Assembly: GCA_044869895.1 (NCBI GenBank)
Contig: JBIOXZ010000155.1
Location: 1-39,072 of the forward strand
Source of the DNA: AC-69 sp044869895
GTDB lineage: Bacteria > Actinomycetota > UBA4738 > HRBIN12
Length of the DNA: 39,072 nucleotides
Direction: 5' to 3'
This document shows, one piece after another, positions 38,028 to 39,072 of the stretch (the stretch's first letter is position 1; each line of letters starts with the position of its first letter). The notes under the pieces were generated by a model. The model worked only from the letters and a program-made list of their open reading frames with translations. It did not search any database and was not told the origin of the DNA. The translations under genes were made by a program, and so were the position numbers.

Positions 38028-39072
38028 ATGGCTGAGCTGACCTTCGACCCGCAAACGATCGCGGAGGCCATTCGCAAGTCGGTGGAGTCCTACAAGCCCT
38101 CGATCGAGCGAGAGGAGGTCGGCCGCGTTCACGAGGCGGGAGCCGGCATCGCCGTCGTCCTGGGGCTGCCTCGGACGATGGCCAACGAGCTGCTCGAGTT
38201 CCCCGGCGGCAAGCTCGGCCTGGCGTCGAACCTGGACGAGGACCGGATCGGCTGCGTCATCCTGGACGAGGAGTTCGCCGACATCGAGGAGGGAGACCCG
38301 GTCAAGCGGACCGGCCGCATCCTGTCTGCCCCGGTCGGGGACGCCCTGCTCGGCCGGGTGGTCGACCCCCTGGGGCGGCCCCTCGACGGCAAGGGTCAGG
38401 TGGCCTCGCAGACCACCCGACCCCTGGAGGTGCAGGCGCCGTCGGTGGTCTCGCGACAGCCGGTGAAGGAGCCCCTCCAGACCGGGATCAAGTCGATCGA
38501 CGCCATGACGCCGATCGGCCGTGGCCAGCGCGAGCTGATCATCGGGGACCGACAGACCGGCAAGACCGCCATCGTCGTCGACACGATCATCAACCAGCAC
38601 GAGCTGTGGGGCACCGACCGCCAGGTGAAGTGCATCTACGTGGCTGTGGGACAGAAGGGCTCGACGGTCCGAGAGGTGGTCGAGGCGCTCGACGAGCACG
38701 GGGCGATGGCCTACACGGTGGTGGTCAACGCTCCGGCCGCCTATCCGGCCTCGTTCAAGTACATCGCGCCGTACGCGGGCTCGGCCATCGGGCAGCACTG
38801 GATGTACGAGGGAGAGCACGCCCTCGTGGTGTTCGACGACCTGTCAAAGCAGGCGGAGGCATACCGCGAGATCTCCCTCTTGCTCCGCCGCCCGGCCGGC
38901 CGGGAGGCCTACCCGGGCGACGTCTTCTACCTGCACTCCCGGCTCCTCGAGCGGTGCGCCAAGCTCTCCGACGAGCTGGGGGGTGGCTCGCTCACGGGCC
39001 TTCCCATCGTGGAGACCAAGGGCAACGACATCTCCGCCTACATCCCGACCAACGTCATCTCCATCACCGACG
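38028..39072 (+). CDS. atpA: ATP synthase F1 subunit alpha (3' end cut by window edge)
   Basis: The first 348 codons of about 500-550 are present. Visible are the N-terminal beta-barrel (GIAVVLGLPRTMANELLEFPGG), the P-loop IIGDRQTGKTAIVVDTIINQ (173-180) preceded by TPIGRGQREL, and VFDDLSKQAEAYREISLLLRRPAGREAYPGDVFYLHSRLLERCAKL. The glutamine in GDRQTGKT is the alpha-type residue, unlike the catalytic beta subunit. ATG 38028 is chosen from GTGTGAGGCC upstream and the normal N-terminus; the rest of the operon (gamma, beta, epsilon) should lie beyond the window. Confidence 0.97.
   Translation, partial: MAELTFDPQTIAEAIRKSVESYKPSIEREEVGRVHEAGAGIAVVLGLPRTMANELLEFPGGKLGLASNLDEDRIGCVILDEEFADIEEGDPVKRTGRILSAPVGDALLGRVVDPLGRPLDGKGQVASQTTRPLEVQAPSVVSRQPVKEPLQTGIKSIDAMTPIGRGQRELIIGDRQTGKTAIVVDTIINQHELWGTDRQVKCIYVAVGQKGSTVREVVEALDEHGAMAYTVVVNAPAAYPASFKYIAPYAGSAIGQHWMYEGEHALVVFDDLSKQAEAYREISLLLRRPAGREAYPGDVFYLHSRLLERCAKLSDELGGGSLTGLPIVETKGNDISAYIPTNVISITD

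Overview
The window is high-GC, densely packed chromosomal DNA of an actinobacterium (Actinomycetota). The main evidence is gene order. The series argS-lysA-hom-thrC-thrB ... rho-rpmE-DUF1385 ... prfA-prmC-tsaC-(ywlE-rpiB-glyA)-wecA ... atpI-atpB-atpE-atpF-atpH-atpA is the classic actinobacterial backbone known from Mycobacterium and Streptomyces. Actinobacterial-type RpiB, a MarP-like CvpA/trypsin protease and a DivIVA-family coiled-coil protein agree with this. The species cannot be named from sequence alone; an uncultured lineage is plausible. I see no insertion sequence, phage gene, CRISPR array or rRNA.

Layout. (1) 1-5.1 kb: M20 peptidase (cut by the window edge) and pdxH on the minus strand, then a plus-strand TauE-UspA-ChrA transport/stress group, then a 363-base gap holding a tiny ORF with an unusually long Shine-Dalgarno, several RNA-like hairpins and a perfect 15-bp terminator-like stem. 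(2) 5.2-12.5 kb: tRNA-Arg(CCG), a single-domain response regulator with a disturbed 5' end, then the overlapping argS-lysA-hom-thrC-thrB operon, in which LysA carries a fused C-terminal GNAT acetyltransferase. (3) 12.5-19.9 kb: a block inserted between thrB and rho, with a glycogen-debranching-type glucosidase, a MarP-like protease, a metallophosphoesterase, homologues of cyclic 2,3-diphosphoglycerate synthetase and 2-phosphoglycerate kinase, and a transaldolase. (4) 19.9-29.7 kb: rho, rpmE, DUF1385, a DivIVA-like protein, prfA, prmC, tsaC, a low-molecular-weight tyrosine phosphatase, rpiB, glyA and wecA. (5) 29.7-35.1 kb: an agmatinase-family ureohydrolase and a complete spermidine/putrescine-type ABC transporter (A-D-B-C). 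(6) 35.2 kb to the end: the ATP synthase operon, from two small accessory membrane proteins into atpA, which runs off the window.

The most notable system is the pair of adjacent, 4-base-overlapping genes whose archaeal homologues convert 2-phosphoglycerate to 2,3-bisphosphoglycerate and then to cyclic 2,3-diphosphoglycerate, a solute and phosphate/energy store known from thermophilic methanogens. A metallophosphoesterase lies directly upstream in the same transcription unit and could be the turnover enzyme (inference). Secondary points of interest are the LysA-GNAT fusion, the small structured RNA/peptide locus at 4.89-5.13 kb, a CRP-like palindrome ahead of the ATP synthase operon, and a recurrent arrangement in which a TANNNT-type -10 element sits 6-9 bases before the start codon, implying leaderless mRNAs.
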